This document shows, piece after piece, positions 63,836-64,000 of a stretch of DNA of 64,000 bases. A program made the position numbers and the translations under genes. The stretch is from assembly GCF_027492855.1 (NCBI RefSeq), contig NZ_JAPUDY010000022.1, positions 42,628 through 106,627 on the forward strand. The letters run 5' to 3'. The DNA comes from Acidovorax sp. Lineage in GTDB: Bacteria; Pseudomonadota; Gammaproteobacteria; Burkholderiales; Burkholderiaceae_C. How positions within the stretch are numbered: position 1 is the stretch's first letter; every line of letters begins with the position of its first letter. The notes under the pieces are model-generated. The model did not search any database. It worked only from the letters and a program-made list of their open reading frames with translations, and had not been told where the DNA came from.

Positions 63836-64000
63836 TTACTGCAGCTTGATCTCGACGTCCACGCCAGCAGGCAGGTCGAGCTTCATCAGTGCGTCCACCG
63901 TCTTGTCGGTAGGGTCCACGATGTCCATCAGACGCTGGTGCGTGCGGATTTCGAGCTGGTCGCGGCTGGTCTTGTTGACGTGCGGCGAGCGCAGGATGTC
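63836..64000 (-). CDS. rpsJ: 30S ribosomal protein S10, C-terminal part
   Basis: The last 54 residues are visible, including [54 protein letters not shown]-type sequence with the S10 signature [13 protein letters not shown]-like loop. The N-terminus lies past the right edge. First gene of the S10 operon; S10 also acts with NusB in antitermination. Confidence 0.95.
   Translation of the reverse strand, partial: DILRSPHVNKTSRDQLEIRTHQRLMDIVDPTDKTVDALMKLDLPAGVDVEIKLQ

Overview
The window looks like the chromosome of a GC-rich beta-proteobacterium, most likely a Burkholderiales/Comamonadaceae member of the Acidovorax type. This is inferred from the atpI-B-E-F-H-A-G-D-C operon, the DUF493-lipB-lipA trio, the EIIA(Man)-HPr-EI regulatory PTS, a complete S10 ribosomal operon, and a dispersed palindromic repeat built on AGCGCTT...AAGCGCT. 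No rRNA, tRNA or CRISPR array was seen.

Region 1 (1-9,229): the end of a type III secretion operon, sctN(end)-O-P-Q-R-S-T-U-chaperone-sctC. An ECF sigma factor and an unknown 201-residue protein converge on it. Gene order and the ECF sigma recall the Bordetella bsc system. Region 2 (9,582-19,677): a small secreted DUF4148-like protein, the ATP synthase operon on the minus strand, then DUF493, lipB and lipA on the plus strand.

Region 3 (19,659-47,617): a 27,959-bp Tn7-like transposon, the main discovery. Its ends are TGTC + 6 nt + TCGAAGTWAATGAGAAAATC in inverted orientation, followed by further TnsB-site-like repeats, and it is flanked by a perfect 5-bp duplication, GTCTG. It sits inside the lipA stop codon and adds six residues to LipA. 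A tnsE-like gene lies at the left end and a truncated tnsA at the right end. tnsB, tnsC and tnsD/tniQ are absent, so it cannot move by itself. The cargo holds: small unknown genes and a 147-bp MITE-like repeat; a MerR-regulated set (PfpI-like protein, ADC-like protein, coniferyl-aldehyde-type dehydrogenase) with two matching 19-bp-spacer promoters; a branched-chain-type ABC transporter with two binding proteins and a CoA-transferase; a quinone oxidoreductase; a periplasmic Cache protein overlapping a chemoreceptor gene; and an acyl-CoA dehydrogenase-SDR-phosphotransferase-MalT-like regulator operon facing a GntR gene across a 33-bp palindrome. Together these suggest sensing, uptake and CoA-linked breakdown of an unknown carbon source.

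Region 4 (47,618-56,235): ordinary chromosome, with an AraC regulator and EamA exporter, ptsI-ptsH-EIIA-MFS-lipoprotein, a TlpA-like thioredoxin, cytochrome c', cytochrome b561 and a GNAT enzyme. Region 5 (56,308-58,052): a retron-type reverse transcriptase preceded by a structured non-coding stretch that fits a retron msr-msd RNA. Region 6 (58,066-64,000): a Prx5-type peroxiredoxin and the S10 operon, rpsJ(partial) to rpsQ, on the minus strand with its terminator.
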